DNA of 64,000 nucleotides from Peptostreptococcus equinus (GCF_027125355.1 NZ_CP114052.1:1240001-1304000), one strand, 5' to 3'; positions 26,307 to 36,290 are shown, counted from the stretch's first letter. Notes: generated by a model not told the origin, from the letters alone. A program made the numbers and translations.

Positions 26307-28685
26307 TTAAATTTCTGCCTTAGGGAATGAAATAATAACTTTGAACAAATCACCATCAAGTTTTATTTTGAATTTTCCTCCTTGTATTTCAGTATAGGAT
26401 TTTGCTATTGAAATACCTAGCCCAGAACCTTCAGTATTTCTTGATTTATCTCCTCTTTTAAATCTTTCCATTACTTCATCTGCTTCAAAGTCTATTTCAG
26501 TAGCAGATATATTTCTAAATACTATATCTACTATATTATCTTGTTCTATTATATCTAGATATGCTCTACTATTTTCCATAGCATATTTAGATATATTTAC
26601 TAATAAATTTTCAAAAATTCTATATGTTCTTTCTCCATCAATATTCACTATTACTTTTTGTTGTGGATATTTTGTTATCAATACAACATTCTTCGAATTT
26701 AACCTATCAGATATTTCTCCAATTGTCTGTTTAGTCAATTCTACTATATCCAAAGGGGCCATTTCTAATTTTATATTGCCCGTTTGAGCTTTAGAAATTT
26801 CAAATATATCATCAATTAGTAATTTCAATCTTTCTGATTTTCTATAAATTGTATCAATATATTTTTTGTTTTCTTCACCAACATTTGAATTTCTAAGTAA
26901 ATCAGCATAAGAAATTATTGATGTTAGTGGTGTTTTTAAATCATGAGATACATTTGAAATTAATTCGCTTTTCATTCTCTGACTCTTTATTTCTTCTTGT
27001 ACAGACATTTTATAGGCAAGTTGCAAGCTTATAAGTTGTCTTTTTAGTTCTTCATATACACCCACATCTTCATTTATTATATCTTTGTCTAATTTACCAT
27101 TTGCTAAATCCCTAGTAAGACCAACTAATTTTTCATAATCATCGTTGCTATCACTAAGTTCTTTCATAACTATTTTAATATAAAATGCAACTACAATTAC
27201 ATAAATAACTATACTTATTATCCATGGAATAAAATTATTCGGACTTGTTATTGCCAAGGCAATGGAACCTATAATTCCGATTATAACACCTATTAAACAC
27301 ATCCTATTTATTCTATTTTTAAAGTCAGCATTTATTATGCCTAATATAAACTTACAAGTATTTTTACAAATTATTGATAATATCAAGATTATAGCACTTC
27401 TCTGCTTGAAATATTTTACCACACCAGATTCCAAAATTTTTTTAAATAACAATGTTAGTATTACCACAGACATAAAAATAATAAACCAATATGATATATT
27501 TAAAAAATTTACTATCTGCTTAGCTAGATTAATTCCTATATCTTTAGAAATTATAGATTTTAATAAATTACCAGTAATAGTCTCTCTTACTATTCTTATA
27601 GGTACATCATTACTCATAAGAGACCTCTCTACAAAATAAAATATTATTAAAATCAATTCAAATGGCAATTTAAATATTGATTTAATACCTCTAAATCCGC
27701 TTATTAATTTAGATGGTGTTAGTATAAGTATAACTACTATTGCTAGTATAATATTTCTGCCCAATGTTTCTATTGTGGCATATGAATTTCTTTCGTGTCT
27801 ATTTATATAGGAACTTATCGTATCATTTTTACTATAAAATGAATTGTCAATTGACTTTGGTATTGCATATATAAACCTTGTATTTTTTATAGATTCTACT
27901 TTAAAGTCAGAAAAACTTTCCGAGTATTCAATATCACTAAGTGCATATATTTCACCCAAATTTTTATCAGATTCTAAATTCAAAAAATAATTATTCATCT
28001 TCTCAAAATCTAATCCTTGACTATATACCAATTTATATTGACCTTTAGCATCATAATCCATCACTAAAAAATTAATAAAATTCTTTTTTATATAATCATC
28101 AGTTTCTTCATATGAATTTTTTATTTGATTATAATTTTCTTTATCCTTATCTGCTTTTCTAAAATTGTCTATATTATCAATTGTAGATTTAAAATCATAG
28201 TTTGTAATTTTATATCCTGTATCTTTATTTATAGACATGTACTTTATATTACCATCAGAATTCAAAATAAAATTACTAATACCATCAAATACATTATCAA
28301 ATGAATTCCTTACTGTTTCATAATCTAGTTTGGATGAGTAATAGTCTACATCGATATTTGCAATCATAGAATCAATTGTATCTTTCGTTAGATAAAGTTC
28401 AGAGGGTCTAAGCAGTTTATTATTCTCTGATTGATACTTTTTGTAATATAAATAATAATTGGAATAGAAGATATCAGAAGCGTAATCTCTATTCTCAAAT
28501 GTATTTGTGTTATTTTCTTTTAACTTTATTTCTACATTATGATACCTATATATCATAAAAAAAGACAATAAAAGTATTATAACTGCCACTACGGCAGTTA
28601 CAACATTATCTTTTTTTCTATCTTGGTCATTTTCCAATAATTCGCCTTTTAGTTTTTTTCTATGCTTTGTCAATTTTATATCCAA
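26307..28685 (-). CDS. Sensor histidine kinase with large extracellular domain and multiple membrane segments
   Basis: A 792-residue kinase. A short Lys-rich cytoplasmic start is followed by membrane segment 1 (about 29-46), then a roughly 260-residue polar, Asp/Tyr/Asn-rich extracellular domain, then some six further hydrophobic segments between about 308 and 500. The catalytic part has a HAMP-like linker, the H-box NVSHDLKTP with His581, the N-box ENLLVN near 692-697 and the G-box GSGLG near 753-757. It phosphorylates the response regulator encoded just upstream, whose gene overlaps it by 26 bases. The signal is unknown. The extra membrane domain and long sensor make it unlike simple two-segment kinases. 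Confidence 0.88.
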   Translation of the reverse strand: MDIKLTKHRKKLKGELLENDQDRKKDNVVTAVVAVIILLLSFFMIYRYHNVEIKLKENNTNTFENRDYASDIFYSNYYLYYKKYQSENNKLLRPSELYLTKDTIDSMIANIDVDYYSSKLDYETVRNSFDNVFDGISNFILNSDGNIKYMSINKDTGYKITNYDFKSTIDNIDNFRKADKDKENYNQIKNSYEETDDYIKKNFINFLVMDYDAKGQYKLVYSQGLDFEKMNNYFLNLESDKNLGEIYALSDIEYSESFSDFKVESIKNTRFIYAIPKSIDNSFYSKNDTISSYINRHERNSYATIETLGRNIILAIVVILILTPSKLISGFRGIKSIFKLPFELILIIFYFVERSLMSNDVPIRIVRETITGNLLKSIISKDIGINLAKQIVNFLNISYWFIIFMSVVILTLLFKKILESGVVKYFKQRSAIILILSIICKNTCKFILGIINADFKNRINRMCLIGVIIGIIGSIALAITSPNNFIPWIISIVIYVIVVAFYIKIVMKELSDSNDDYEKLVGLTRDLANGKLDKDIINEDVGVYEELKRQLISLQLAYKMSVQEEIKSQRMKSELISNVSHDLKTPLTSIISYADLLRNSNVGEENKKYIDTIYRKSERLKLLIDDIFEISKAQTGNIKLEMAPLDIVELTKQTIGEISDRLNSKNVVLITKYPQQKVIVNIDGERTYRIFENLLVNISKYAMENSRAYLDIIEQDNIVDIVFRNISATEIDFEADEVMERFKRGDKSRNTEGSGLGISIAKSYTEIQGGKFKIKLDGDLFKVIISFPKAEI

Positions 28686-29367
28686 CGCCCCACACCACCT
28701 TTAGGTACCTTGGATTTTTTGAATCCAATTCTATCTTTTCTCTAATATTTCTAATATGTACCATTACTGTATCTGTATTGATAGCAGTTTCATTCCATAC
28801 TTTTTCATATATCTCTTCAGATGAAAATACTCTACCTGGATTTTTCATAAGTAAATTCAATATCTTAAATTCTATGGGAGTTATTTTAATATTAACTCCA
28901 TCTACTGAAACACTACGAGTATTTTCATTTAATTCTAGGCCTCCTATTACATAGGCATCTTCTTTGTTATCATCTGCATCACCACTAAAATTTAAATACT
29001 TTGTATATCTTCTAAGTTGAGAATTTACCCTTGCCAATAATTCTAACGGCTTGAATGGTTTATTTACATAGTCGTCGGCTCCTACATTAAGACCCATAAT
29101 CTTATCTACTTCTTCATTTTTTGCCGATAGTATTATTACAGGAAAATTATATTTTTCTCTTAATTTTATTATCATAGATGTACCATCCATAATAGGCATC
29201 ATTATATCTACCAATGCTAAATGAATTTCATTTTTTTCTATTTGTTCCAATCCCTCTTGTCCGTTTGAAGCCTTGATTATATTGTAGCCTTGATTTTTTA
29301 GATATATCTCTATAGCTTCAGCTATTTCTTTTTCATCCTCAACTACTAAAATATTATACGTATTCAT
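28660..29367 (-). CDS. OmpR/PhoB-family response regulator
   Basis: A 235-residue two-domain regulator. The receiver domain has the acidic pair ED (10-11), phosphoacceptor Asp54 in LALVDIMMP, and the Lys of NKPFKPLELLARV near 104. The winged-helix DNA-binding domain (about 130-235) ends with the typical NTDTVMVHIRNIREKIE and VWGVGYKID. It is translationally coupled to the kinase by a 26-base overlap. The target genes cannot be told; the nearest candidates are rpmB-yloU-fakA and thiN. AGGTTATTT precedes the ATG with GGAGG. Confidence 0.93.
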   Translation of the reverse strand: MNTYNILVVEDEKEIAEAIEIYLKNQGYNIIKASNGQEGLEQIEKNEIHLALVDIMMPIMDGTSMIIKLREKYNFPVIILSAKNEEVDKIMGLNVGADDYVNKPFKPLELLARVNSQLRRYTKYLNFSGDADDNKEDAYVIGGLELNENTRSVSVDGVNIKITPIEFKILNLLMKNPGRVFSSEEIYEKVWNETAINTDTVMVHIRNIREKIELDSKNPRYLKVVWGVGYKIDKA

Positions 29368-29409
29368 AAATAACCTCCAATTAACAAAAGTATAAACTAT
29401 TTTTATTTT

Positions 29410-29559
29410 TTAACTAAATATCTCAGTCATTTCAATGGCTAATCTACCATTAATATATGCTACTATCTTTATTCTTAATACTTTTTTATGATTAATGATG
29501 AGACTAGAGCTAATTAACTTTTTATTGCTCTCACTAAATTTTATCTTTTTATTAAGCAT
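29410..29559 (-). CDS. Possible 49-residue small protein after thiN
   Basis: An open frame starts with an ATG that overlaps the thiN stop (ATGCTTAA) and reads 49 codons in an AT-rich spacer. The product is Lys/Ile/Ser-rich with a more protein-like second half (KKVLRIKIVAYINGRLAIE at about residues 25-43). No clear ribosome binding site is seen, so it would depend on coupling to thiN. It lies where spore-formers carry spoVM, but it does not resemble SpoVM. It may be chance. Confidence 0.25.
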   Translation of the reverse strand: MLNKKIKFSESNKKLISSSLIINHKKVLRIKIVAYINGRLAIEMTEIFS

Positions 29560-30223
29560 CTTTATCATATTTGACTATAAGTAAAGAACCGTCTCTTACA
29601 TTAATGTGACATACATCCTCTAGCATAGTATTTGATATTCCTCTGGGTCTAGAGTATTCCATGTCAAATTCATTCAATGGATATTCAAGCCCACATAAGG
29701 TTACACCATTTGCATTTCCACCTACTGGTATAGTTGATACTATATTTCCTTTTTTCCCTCTAATAGTCAATTCATCATTTTCAAGTAAATAAATTTCTTC
29801 GTTCTCAGAAAGTATTCTTGAATAAGCATTTTGTTTAGCTATATATTTCAATAATAGTACATTGGCTATTTCATGATCTATTCTACCACCCAGAGCCCCA
29901 TATATATCAATTAATACAGCCCCTTCCTCACAGGCCAACAATACTGCAAGTTCAGTATCAGTCTCATTTTTCTTTTCTGGATATTTTTTTTTATTAACAC
30001 CTAAGTTGATAAATTTATCTAGAACTTCCTTATCAATTGAATCCATATCTCCTACCATATGATTAGGAACTATATTTAATTTATCCAAATGATTACATCC
30101 ACCATCTACCCCAATAATAATATCATATTTCATATCATTCAAGATGGTAGAAACTTTATTATAATCTGTTATTACTCCATTAAGCACAAGACATGCTTTT
30201 TTCGCAGTATAAAATCTGTCCAT
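29552..30223 (-). CDS. thiN: Thiamine diphosphokinase
   Basis: Transfers pyrophosphate from ATP to thiamine to make thiamine diphosphate. Its 223 residues show IIGVDGGCNHLDKLNIVPNH near 35-54, the metal-binding GDMDSID near 58-64, KNETDTELAV near 85-94 and GGRIDHEIANVLLL near 111-124. In Firmicutes it follows rpe and rsgA exactly as here. AAGGAAG precedes the ATG. Confidence 0.95.
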   Translation of the reverse strand: MDRFYTAKKACLVLNGVITDYNKVSTILNDMKYDIIIGVDGGCNHLDKLNIVPNHMVGDMDSIDKEVLDKFINLGVNKKKYPEKKNETDTELAVLLACEEGAVLIDIYGALGGRIDHEIANVLLLKYIAKQNAYSRILSENEEIYLLENDELTIRGKKGNIVSTIPVGGNANGVTLCGLEYPLNEFDMEYSRPRGISNTMLEDVCHINVRDGSLLIVKYDKDA

Positions 30224-30228
30224 AAAAA

Positions 30229-30885
30229 TTAATCTTCCTTTACTGAATTTCTTAACCCTCTTACCGCTTGGTTTATATCTTCTTTACCAAAAATTGCAGA
30301 ACCAGCTACTAAAATATCCGCTCCAGCTTGAACTAACATATTAATATTATCTTTATTTACCCCACCATCGACTTGAATCTCAATATCAAGCTTTCTATCT
30401 TTTATCATTTTTTTTAATTCTTTTATCTTATTTAATGTTTCTGGTATAAACTTCTGCCCTCCAAACCCTGGATTTACTGACATAAGTAGAACCATATCAA
30501 TATCTTCTAAAACATGTTTGATTGTTTCAACTGGTGTTGCCGGATTTAATACTACTCCTGCCTTAATATTATGCGACTTAATATTTTGTATTGTTCTATG
30601 TAAATGCTTACAAGCTTCTTGGTGTACAGTAATAATATCAACACCTGCATCAGCTAAATCGCCTATATACATATCAGGATTTTCAATCATAAGATGTGCA
30701 TCAAATACCATATTAATATCTTTTCTTATACTTTTTATAATTTGTGGTCCAAAAGTAATATTAGGTACAAAATGCCCGTCCATAACATCTAAGTGCAGAT
30801 ACTCGCAACCTGCTTTTTCAACTTTCTTGCAGTCTTCTAATAACCTAGAAAAATCTGCTGATAATATAGATGGTGCTAATTTCAT
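30229..30885 (-). CDS. rpe: Ribulose-phosphate 3-epimerase
   Basis: Pentose phosphate pathway enzyme interconverting ribulose 5-phosphate and xylulose 5-phosphate. The ATG at 30885 gives 218 residues and the standard opening [14 protein letters not shown]; the upstream ATG adds 22 residues read from inside rsgA and is rejected. Motifs are [12 protein letters not shown] near 32-43, HQEA near 84-87, [11 protein letters not shown] near 139-149 and DGGVN near 175-179. Its ribosome site AGGAGG lies within the last codons of rsgA, one base before which that gene ends. Confidence 0.96.
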   Translation of the reverse strand: MKLAPSILSADFSRLLEDCKKVEKAGCEYLHLDVMDGHFVPNITFGPQIIKSIRKDINMVFDAHLMIENPDMYIGDLADAGVDIITVHQEACKHLHRTIQNIKSHNIKAGVVLNPATPVETIKHVLEDIDMVLLMSVNPGFGGQKFIPETLNKIKELKKMIKDRKLDIEIQVDGGVNKDNINMLVQAGADILVAGSAIFGKEDINQAVRGLRNSVKED

Positions 30886-30886
30886 A

Positions 30887-31777
30887 TTATTTCCTCCTGT
30901 ATCTTTCCTTTGATTTAATAATTTCATCAAGTATTTGTATATAACTATCATATCTTCTTTTAGAAATTTTTCCTTCTTTTACAGCCTCTTTTACTGCACA
31001 TTCAGGTTCATTTTTATGTATACATTTATTTCCAAACCTACAATTATCAAAATTTCTAAATTCTATAAAATATTCCTTTAATAAATCTGGATCCACTTCC
31101 GTTATATCTAAAGAACTAAATCCAGGAGTATCTGCTACAATTGCATTTTTACCAATAGTATAGAGTTGTGCATGTCTTGTTGTATGCTTACCTCTTCCTA
31201 ATTTTTGAGATATTTCTGCAGTTTTCAAGTTAAATTTTGGTTCTATAGCATTTAAAATACTAGATTTTCCAACTCCTGATTGACCTGCAAATACTGATAT
31301 ACTATCTTCTAACTCATTTAATAATTTATTTATATTTTCTCCTGTTTGTGCACTTACTGATATTACTTTATATCCAATATTTGTAAATTCTTCTTCTATA
31401 TTTTTTCTAATATCATTATCATCTAAATCTGTTTTAGTTAAAACTATTATTATTTCTAAATTTTCCATCTCAGAAAAAATTATAAATTTATCAAGCAAAG
31501 TCAAATTTGGCTTCGGCGCTTTAATTGCAAAGGTAATCATAACTTTTTCTATATTTGCTATTGGTGGTCTAACCAGTTCAGATGTTCTAGGATAAATCTC
31601 ATCTATTACTCCCTTTAATTCTACTGTATCTAAAACCGTAATCTTTACTTTATCACCAACCAAAGGTGTTATTTTATTTTTTCTAAAAAGACCTCTTGCC
31701 TTACATTCATAAATTTTATCTGCTACTTTTACATAATAAAAACTACTTATTCCTTTAATTATAATTCCTTCTAACAT
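30887..31777 (-). CDS. rsgA: Ribosome small-subunit-dependent GTPase RsgA
   Basis: Circularly permuted GTPase for late 30S maturation. An N-terminal OB fold (about 1-70) is followed by G4 LTKTDLD (about 115-121) ahead of G1 [12 protein letters not shown] (about 168-179) and G3 DTPGF, the permuted order typical of RsgA. The C-terminal zinc site is [15 protein letters not shown] near 256-270. With 296 residues it is complete. It lies between the ymfI-like/prkC group and rpe. Confidence 0.96.
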   Translation of the reverse strand: MLEGIIIKGISSFYYVKVADKIYECKARGLFRKNKITPLVGDKVKITVLDTVELKGVIDEIYPRTSELVRPPIANIEKVMITFAIKAPKPNLTLLDKFIIFSEMENLEIIIVLTKTDLDDNDIRKNIEEEFTNIGYKVISVSAQTGENINKLLNELEDSISVFAGQSGVGKSSILNAIEPKFNLKTAEISQKLGRGKHTTRHAQLYTIGKNAIVADTPGFSSLDITEVDPDLLKEYFIEFRNFDNCRFGNKCIHKNEPECAVKEAVKEGKISKRRYDSYIQILDEIIKSKERYRRK

Positions 31778-31854
31778 TATACCTCCAAATAGTCAATCAT
31801 ATTAATATGATAACATAATAGAGTTTTCAAATAAAGTATTATAAATAATTTATT

Positions 31855-32589
31855 CTATATAACAAAGCCCCCATTGCTACTAAATACTTGACCAGTTATA
31901 AAATCTGCCTTACTAGATGCTAAAAATATAGTTAAATTGGATATATCTTTTGCACTCCCGAGCTTCATGAGTGGTGTTTGATTCTTTAATGACTCTATAT
32001 CTTCTGCCTTATAGTCATTCATCATATCTGTCATTATTACACCTGGTGCTATGGCATTTACATTTATATTACATGGACCAACCTCTTTTGCTAGTGCTTT
32101 TGTAAAACCATTTACAGCTGCTTTTGATGTAGAATAGGCCACTTCACATGAAGCTCCACATATACCCCACATAGAACTTATATTTATTATTTTTCCTGAA
32201 TGCTGGCTAATCATTATTTTTAAGGCTTCTTTTGAACATATAAAAACAGACTTTACATTTGTATCCATAATATTATCCCATTTTTCTACATCCATATCAG
32301 TAACTAAACCTTCATATGATATTCCAGCATTATTTATCAATAAATCTAACCTTTTATATTTTTCATTTATATATTTAAACATTGATGCTATTTCATCTAC
32401 TTTTGATACGTCAGCCTTATATATATGAGCATCATACTTTTTATAAACTAATTCATCTAATAATTCCTTAGCTTTATCTTCAGATTTATTATAGTTAATT
32501 ATCAGTCTATAACCTTCTTTGGCAAGATCTAGACATATTTGTCTGCCAATACCTCTTGATCCTCCTGTTACCAGAGCAACTTTGTCCAT
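31855..32589 (-). CDS. Short-chain dehydrogenase, YmfI/FabG-like
   Basis: A 244-residue Rossmann-fold oxidoreductase with the cofactor motif TGGSRGIGR (8-16), NNAGIS near 87-92, catalytic Ser in INISSMWG near 134-141 and YSTSK (Tyr/Lys) near 152-156. FabG (3-oxoacyl-ACP reductase) and YmfI (5-aminopentanonyl-EF-P reductase) are close in sequence. There are no fatty acid synthesis genes around it, which mildly favours the EF-P-type or another role. It stands between a terminator after prkC and rsgA. Substrate assignment is uncertain. Confidence 0.85.
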   Translation of the reverse strand: MDKVALVTGGSRGIGRQICLDLAKEGYRLIINYNKSEDKAKELLDELVYKKYDAHIYKADVSKVDEIASMFKYINEKYKRLDLLINNAGISYEGLVTDMDVEKWDNIMDTNVKSVFICSKEALKIMISQHSGKIINISSMWGICGASCEVAYSTSKAAVNGFTKALAKEVGPCNINVNAIAPGVIMTDMMNDYKAEDIESLKNQTPLMKLGSAKDISNLTIFLASSKADFITGQVFSSNGGFVI

Positions 32590-32616
32590 ATTATCTCTCC
32601 ATTCTACTTTAAATTA

Positions 32617-32652
32617 TAAAAAAAGAGTTACCTAATGATAACTCTTTTTTTA
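32617..32652 (-). terminator. Terminator after prkC
   Basis: Stem AGAGTTA/TAACTCT with an 8-base loop and a run of seven T on the minus strand, directly past the prkC stop. Confidence 0.85.
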
Positions 32653-32663
32653 TTACACTATTA

Positions 32664-34454
32664 TTAATTGTTGTCGATAGTATTTCCCGATGTTGTACCT
32701 GAATTACCACCGGTACCAGTACCTGGGGTAATTTGATCTCCTGGATTAGTGTTATTATTATTGTTATTATTATTGTTGGTATTAGGTTTTGTGTTTGAAT
32801 TTGTGTTGCTATTATTTGTATCTGTATTATTATTTTCTGAATCATCTATAATACTAGGTTCTTCCACCTTCTTTTCTCTACCTTTACTAACAATTAAAGA
32901 TACTTTTTGACCTTCTTCATTTGATCCACCAACTAAACTCTGTTTTAATACTGTACCCTCTGGAGCACTATTATATTCATACTTAACATTTCCCAACAGT
33001 AATCCATTATCATTAAGAAGTTTTTCTGCCTGAGAAAGGCTTAATCCTATTACATTAGGTACTGGAACCTTGCTAGCTCCACTACTTACTACAACATTTA
33101 CAGAATCACCTTTCTTCAAATGTGTCTTAGGACTCGGTGATTGACTAATTATTTGACCTTCTGGTATCTTTGAACTTGATTCCCTTGACTGAACTACTAA
33201 TTTTAGACCAGCCTCATCTAGTGCACTTTGTGCTTGATCTACATTCATCTCTACCAAATTAGGAACTATAGCTTCCTCAGTAGATTGATGATTTCCAAAT
33301 GGATTAAATCCAAAATATTTAGCTGCTACAACACCATAGCCCAATAAAATTAATATCAGTATCACAGCTATTATTTTTAGCCTTCTTCTTGCCTTTGGAG
33401 ATTCTTTTTTAGCTTTCTTCTTGTCTTTTTTAGACTTTTTAGTTTTTATATCATCTTCATATTCATCTTCATAATATGCATCATCTTCGTAATCGTCATA
33501 ATAATCGTCATCGTAATAATCATCATCTTCTTCATTATTTATCTCTGGCTTTCTTCCATAAAAATAACTTAAATCACGATCTGACATATTTCCTTTTGCA
33601 AAAGTGTCATAATCTTTCATATAAGAAAGATCAATATTTCTCTCTACATATTCAATATCTTCTATTAAATCTTCTGCTCTAAGATATCTATTCTCTGGAT
33701 CTTTGTCAGTTAGCTTTGTTATTATTGTTCTTACACTCTTAGGTATTCTTACTACTTCTTCTTCTGTAAATCCAACATTCTCATTAATATGCTTTAATGC
33801 AATTGATATTGGACTATCTCCATTGAATGGTACTCTTCCTACTATCATTTCATATAGAACTATACCTAAAGAATATAAATCAGCATTACTTGTCAAATGC
33901 TTACCCTTTGCCTGTTCTGGAGAAATATAGTGTACCGAACCAATCACACTACCCATATTAGTCATAGTTGAACTACTAACTGCCTTTGCTATACCAAAAT
34001 CGGCTACCTTTACCTGTCTACCATCTTTAGAAATTAGTATGTTGTGGGGTTTGATGTCTCTATGAATAATACCATTTCTATGGGCAGCGCTAAGTGCCTG
34101 AGCTATTTGTTTTGCTATATCAAGTGCTGTATATTCTTCTAATGAGCCTTCTTCTTGAATAATTTCTTTTAAATTTTGCCCATCTACATATTCCATTACA
34201 ATATAATGAACTTTACCATCTTCTCCAACATCATACACATTAACAATATTTGGATGTGATAATGATGCAACGGCTTCTGCTTCCCTTTTAAACTTTACAA
34301 GAAATTCTTGATCATCGACGAATTCAGGTCTCAATACTTTGACAGCCACTACTCTATTTAATAGTTTATCCTTAGCTTGGTATACAAATGCCATACCACC
34401 ATCGCCAATTTTTCTTAAAATTTCATATCTATTTCCCAATACGGTTGCTCCCAT
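32664..34454 (-). CDS. prkC: PASTA-domain Ser/Thr protein kinase PrkC/Stk
   Basis: Membrane kinase that senses peptidoglycan fragments. The kinase domain (10-270) has Lys39, HRDIKPHN (131-138) and DFG (152-154). A juxtamembrane stretch very rich in Asp and Tyr (about 304-336) and then Lys (337-360) leads to one membrane segment (360-378). Two PASTA repeats lie outside (about 395-459 and 463-526). The last 65 residues are an Asn/Thr/Gly-rich tail with a run of eight or more Asn. Most relatives have three or more PASTA repeats and no such tail. It is paired with the phosphatase gene 11 bases upstream. Confidence 0.95.
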   Translation of the reverse strand: MGATVLGNRYEILRKIGDGGMAFVYQAKDKLLNRVVAVKVLRPEFVDDQEFLVKFKREAEAVASLSHPNIVNVYDVGEDGKVHYIVMEYVDGQNLKEIIQEEGSLEEYTALDIAKQIAQALSAAHRNGIIHRDIKPHNILISKDGRQVKVADFGIAKAVSSSTMTNMGSVIGSVHYISPEQAKGKHLTSNADLYSLGIVLYEMIVGRVPFNGDSPISIALKHINENVGFTEEEVVRIPKSVRTIITKLTDKDPENRYLRAEDLIEDIEYVERNIDLSYMKDYDTFAKGNMSDRDLSYFYGRKPEINNEEDDDYYDDDYYDDYEDDAYYEDEYEDDIKTKKSKKDKKKAKKESPKARRRLKIIAVILILILLGYGVVAAKYFGFNPFGNHQSTEEAIVPNLVEMNVDQAQSALDEAGLKLVVQSRESSSKIPEGQIISQSPSPKTHLKKGDSVNVVVSSGASKVPVPNVIGLSLSQAEKLLNDNGLLLGNVKYEYNSAPEGTVLKQSLVGGSNEEGQKVSLIVSKGREKKVEEPSIIDDSENNNTDTNNSNTNSNTKPNTNNNNNNNNNTNPGDQITPGTGTGGNSGTTSGNTIDNN

Positions 34455-34465
34455 AATAACACCTC

Positions 34466-35218
34466 CTATATTGAAACTATTATTACAGTAACATTGTCCT
34501 TGCCAGACTGCTCATTTGCAAGTTCGACTAAATTATCTGCAATATCATTTAACTCACTATCCATTGATAACACATTTTCGATTCTGTATTTTTCAACGGC
34601 TCCGGTTAGTCCATCTGTAGCTAATAAAAGTTTATTACCTTCTTCTAATTCTACTGTAAATACATCGACTATTACCACTGGCTCAGTACCAACTGCCCTA
34701 GTTATTTTATTTCTATCAGGATGAATTCTAGCTTCTTCCTCAGTTATTATGTTAGCTTTTACATATTCTTCTACAATTGAATGATCTACAGTAATTTTTT
34801 CAAGCTTCCCAGCTCCCTTATACAAATAACATCTACTATCGCCTACATTAGCTATATATGCTTTATTTTCATAAACTATAGCCATTGTTAATGTAGTTCC
34901 CATACCATCATAAGTCGCATCATCTTGTGCTTTATCATATATAAGATTATTTACCGTATTATAAGCCTGAATTATTAAATCATCCAAATACTCAGTTTTT
35001 ATTTCTTCATTATTATCAAAATTATTATTAAAAAATTCAATAATATTATCTACTGCTAGCTGACTGGCTACCTCCCCTTTGTTGTGGCCACCCATACCAT
35101 CTGCAATGGCAAAAACTCCTACTTCTTTGCCCTCACATATTTCAATTATTTCCCCTTTGCAATAGTCTTCATTATTCTTTCTAACCATTCCAATGTGGGA
35201 TGTACACACAAAATCCAT
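34466..35218 (-). CDS. prpC: PP2C-type Ser/Thr phosphatase PrpC/Stp
   Basis: Removes phosphate from PrkC and its targets. The ATG at 35218 with GGAGG upstream gives 250 residues. Metal-binding motifs are IGMVRKNNEDY (9-19), VFAIADGMGGH (about 33-43), and GDSRCYLY plus DGLTG and GKDNVTV in the second half. It follows rlmN in the usual rsmB-rlmN-prpC-prkC order. A further upstream ATG at 35233 overlaps rlmN and lacks a site. Confidence 0.95.
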   Translation of the reverse strand: MDFVCTSHIGMVRKNNEDYCKGEIIEICEGKEVGVFAIADGMGGHNKGEVASQLAVDNIIEFFNNNFDNNEEIKTEYLDDLIIQAYNTVNNLIYDKAQDDATYDGMGTTLTMAIVYENKAYIANVGDSRCYLYKGAGKLEKITVDHSIVEEYVKANIITEEEARIHPDRNKITRAVGTEPVVIVDVFTVELEEGNKLLLATDGLTGAVEKYRIENVLSMDSELNDIADNLVELANEQSGKDNVTVIIVSI

Positions 35219-35236
35219 ATAGTTCCTCCTCACAAG

Positions 35237-36268
35237 TTACTTAAATTTTCTTCTAAGCTGACCACAAGCACCACCTATATCTGATCCCATAGAATTTCTT
35301 ATAGTAACTGGTATCCTATTCTTTTCCAAATAATTTTTAAATCTATTTATATACTCAATTTTTGGTTTTTCATAATCCCTTTCCTCTATAGGGTTTACAG
35401 GGATTAAATTCACATGACAAAGCATTCCCCTAAGCAATTCAACCAATCTTGCTGCTTCTTTGTCAGAATCATTTTTATCTTTGATAAGAGAATATTCGAA
35501 TGTTATTCTCCTATTAGTTTTCTCAATATAATACCTACACACTCCCATAATATCTTCAATTTTATATTTGTTTGCTACAGGCATTATTTCTCTTCTTTTA
35601 TCGTCAAAAGGAGAGTGAAGTGATATTGCTAAATTTATAGGTATCTGTAAATCTGCAAGTTTTTCAATTCTATCAACTAATCCACAAGTTGAGAGTGTTA
35701 TATGTCTATTTCCTATATTTAATCCATTTTCTTCGTTTACTAACTTCAAAAATCTTATTGAATTATCATAGTTATCAAGTGGTTCACCACTTCCCATCAT
35801 TACTATATTTGAAACTCTTTTACCTAAATTTTCTTGAACTTTCATTATTTGATCAAGTATTTCCCAAGCTTCTAAATTTCTAATTAAACCATCGACTGTA
35901 GATGCACAGAAGTTACACCCCATTCTACATCCTACTTGATTTGAAACACATACGGTTAATCTATTTTCATACTCCATAGCAACAGTTTCTATTATGTTAC
36001 CATCGTTTAATAAAAAAAGATACTTTTTTGTATTATCAACTTTTGATTCAAATTTTTCTTCTATTTCAATGTTTCCAATAATTGAGTTTTCTCTTAGTTT
36101 TCGTCTTATATTTTTTGGGATATTATTCATTTGGTCAAAATCTTTAATATCTCTATAAATCCAAGAGAAAATCTGTTTTCCTCTAAATTTTGGCAAACCT
36201 AAAGAAACAATAAAATCTACTAACTCTAGCTCTGTTAAATTCTTCAGAACAAGCTTTTCTCCATACAT
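35237..36268 (-). CDS. rlmN: Dual-specificity RNA methyltransferase RlmN
   Basis: Radical SAM enzyme that methylates C2 of A2503 in 23S rRNA and A37 of some tRNAs. The cluster motif CRMGCNFCAS lies near 110-119. GEPLDNYDN, with the conserved Gly-Glu-Pro, follows near 162-170. The second catalytic cysteine is near the C-terminus in GGACGQLRRK. It has 343 residues. The gene lies 22 bases after rsmB. The ATG at 36268 has AGAGGTGTGG upstream. Confidence 0.96.
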   Translation of the reverse strand: MYGEKLVLKNLTELELVDFIVSLGLPKFRGKQIFSWIYRDIKDFDQMNNIPKNIRRKLRENSIIGNIEIEEKFESKVDNTKKYLFLLNDGNIIETVAMEYENRLTVCVSNQVGCRMGCNFCASTVDGLIRNLEAWEILDQIMKVQENLGKRVSNIVMMGSGEPLDNYDNSIRFLKLVNEENGLNIGNRHITLSTCGLVDRIEKLADLQIPINLAISLHSPFDDKRREIMPVANKYKIEDIMGVCRYYIEKTNRRITFEYSLIKDKNDSDKEAARLVELLRGMLCHVNLIPVNPIEERDYEKPKIEYINRFKNYLEKNRIPVTIRNSMGSDIGGACGQLRRKFK

Positions 36269-36290
36269 TATACCACACCTCTATTAATTT

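Noticed and set aside
30886-30951. Upstream ATG giving a longer rpe protein
   Set aside because: It lies inside rsgA without a ribosome site, while the ATG at 30885 has AGGAGG and begins the conserved domain.
32609-32845. Minus-strand Ile/Thr/Gln-rich frame at the end of prkC
   Set aside because: It is an out-of-frame reading of the AAT/AAC repeat tail of prkC and has no start signal.
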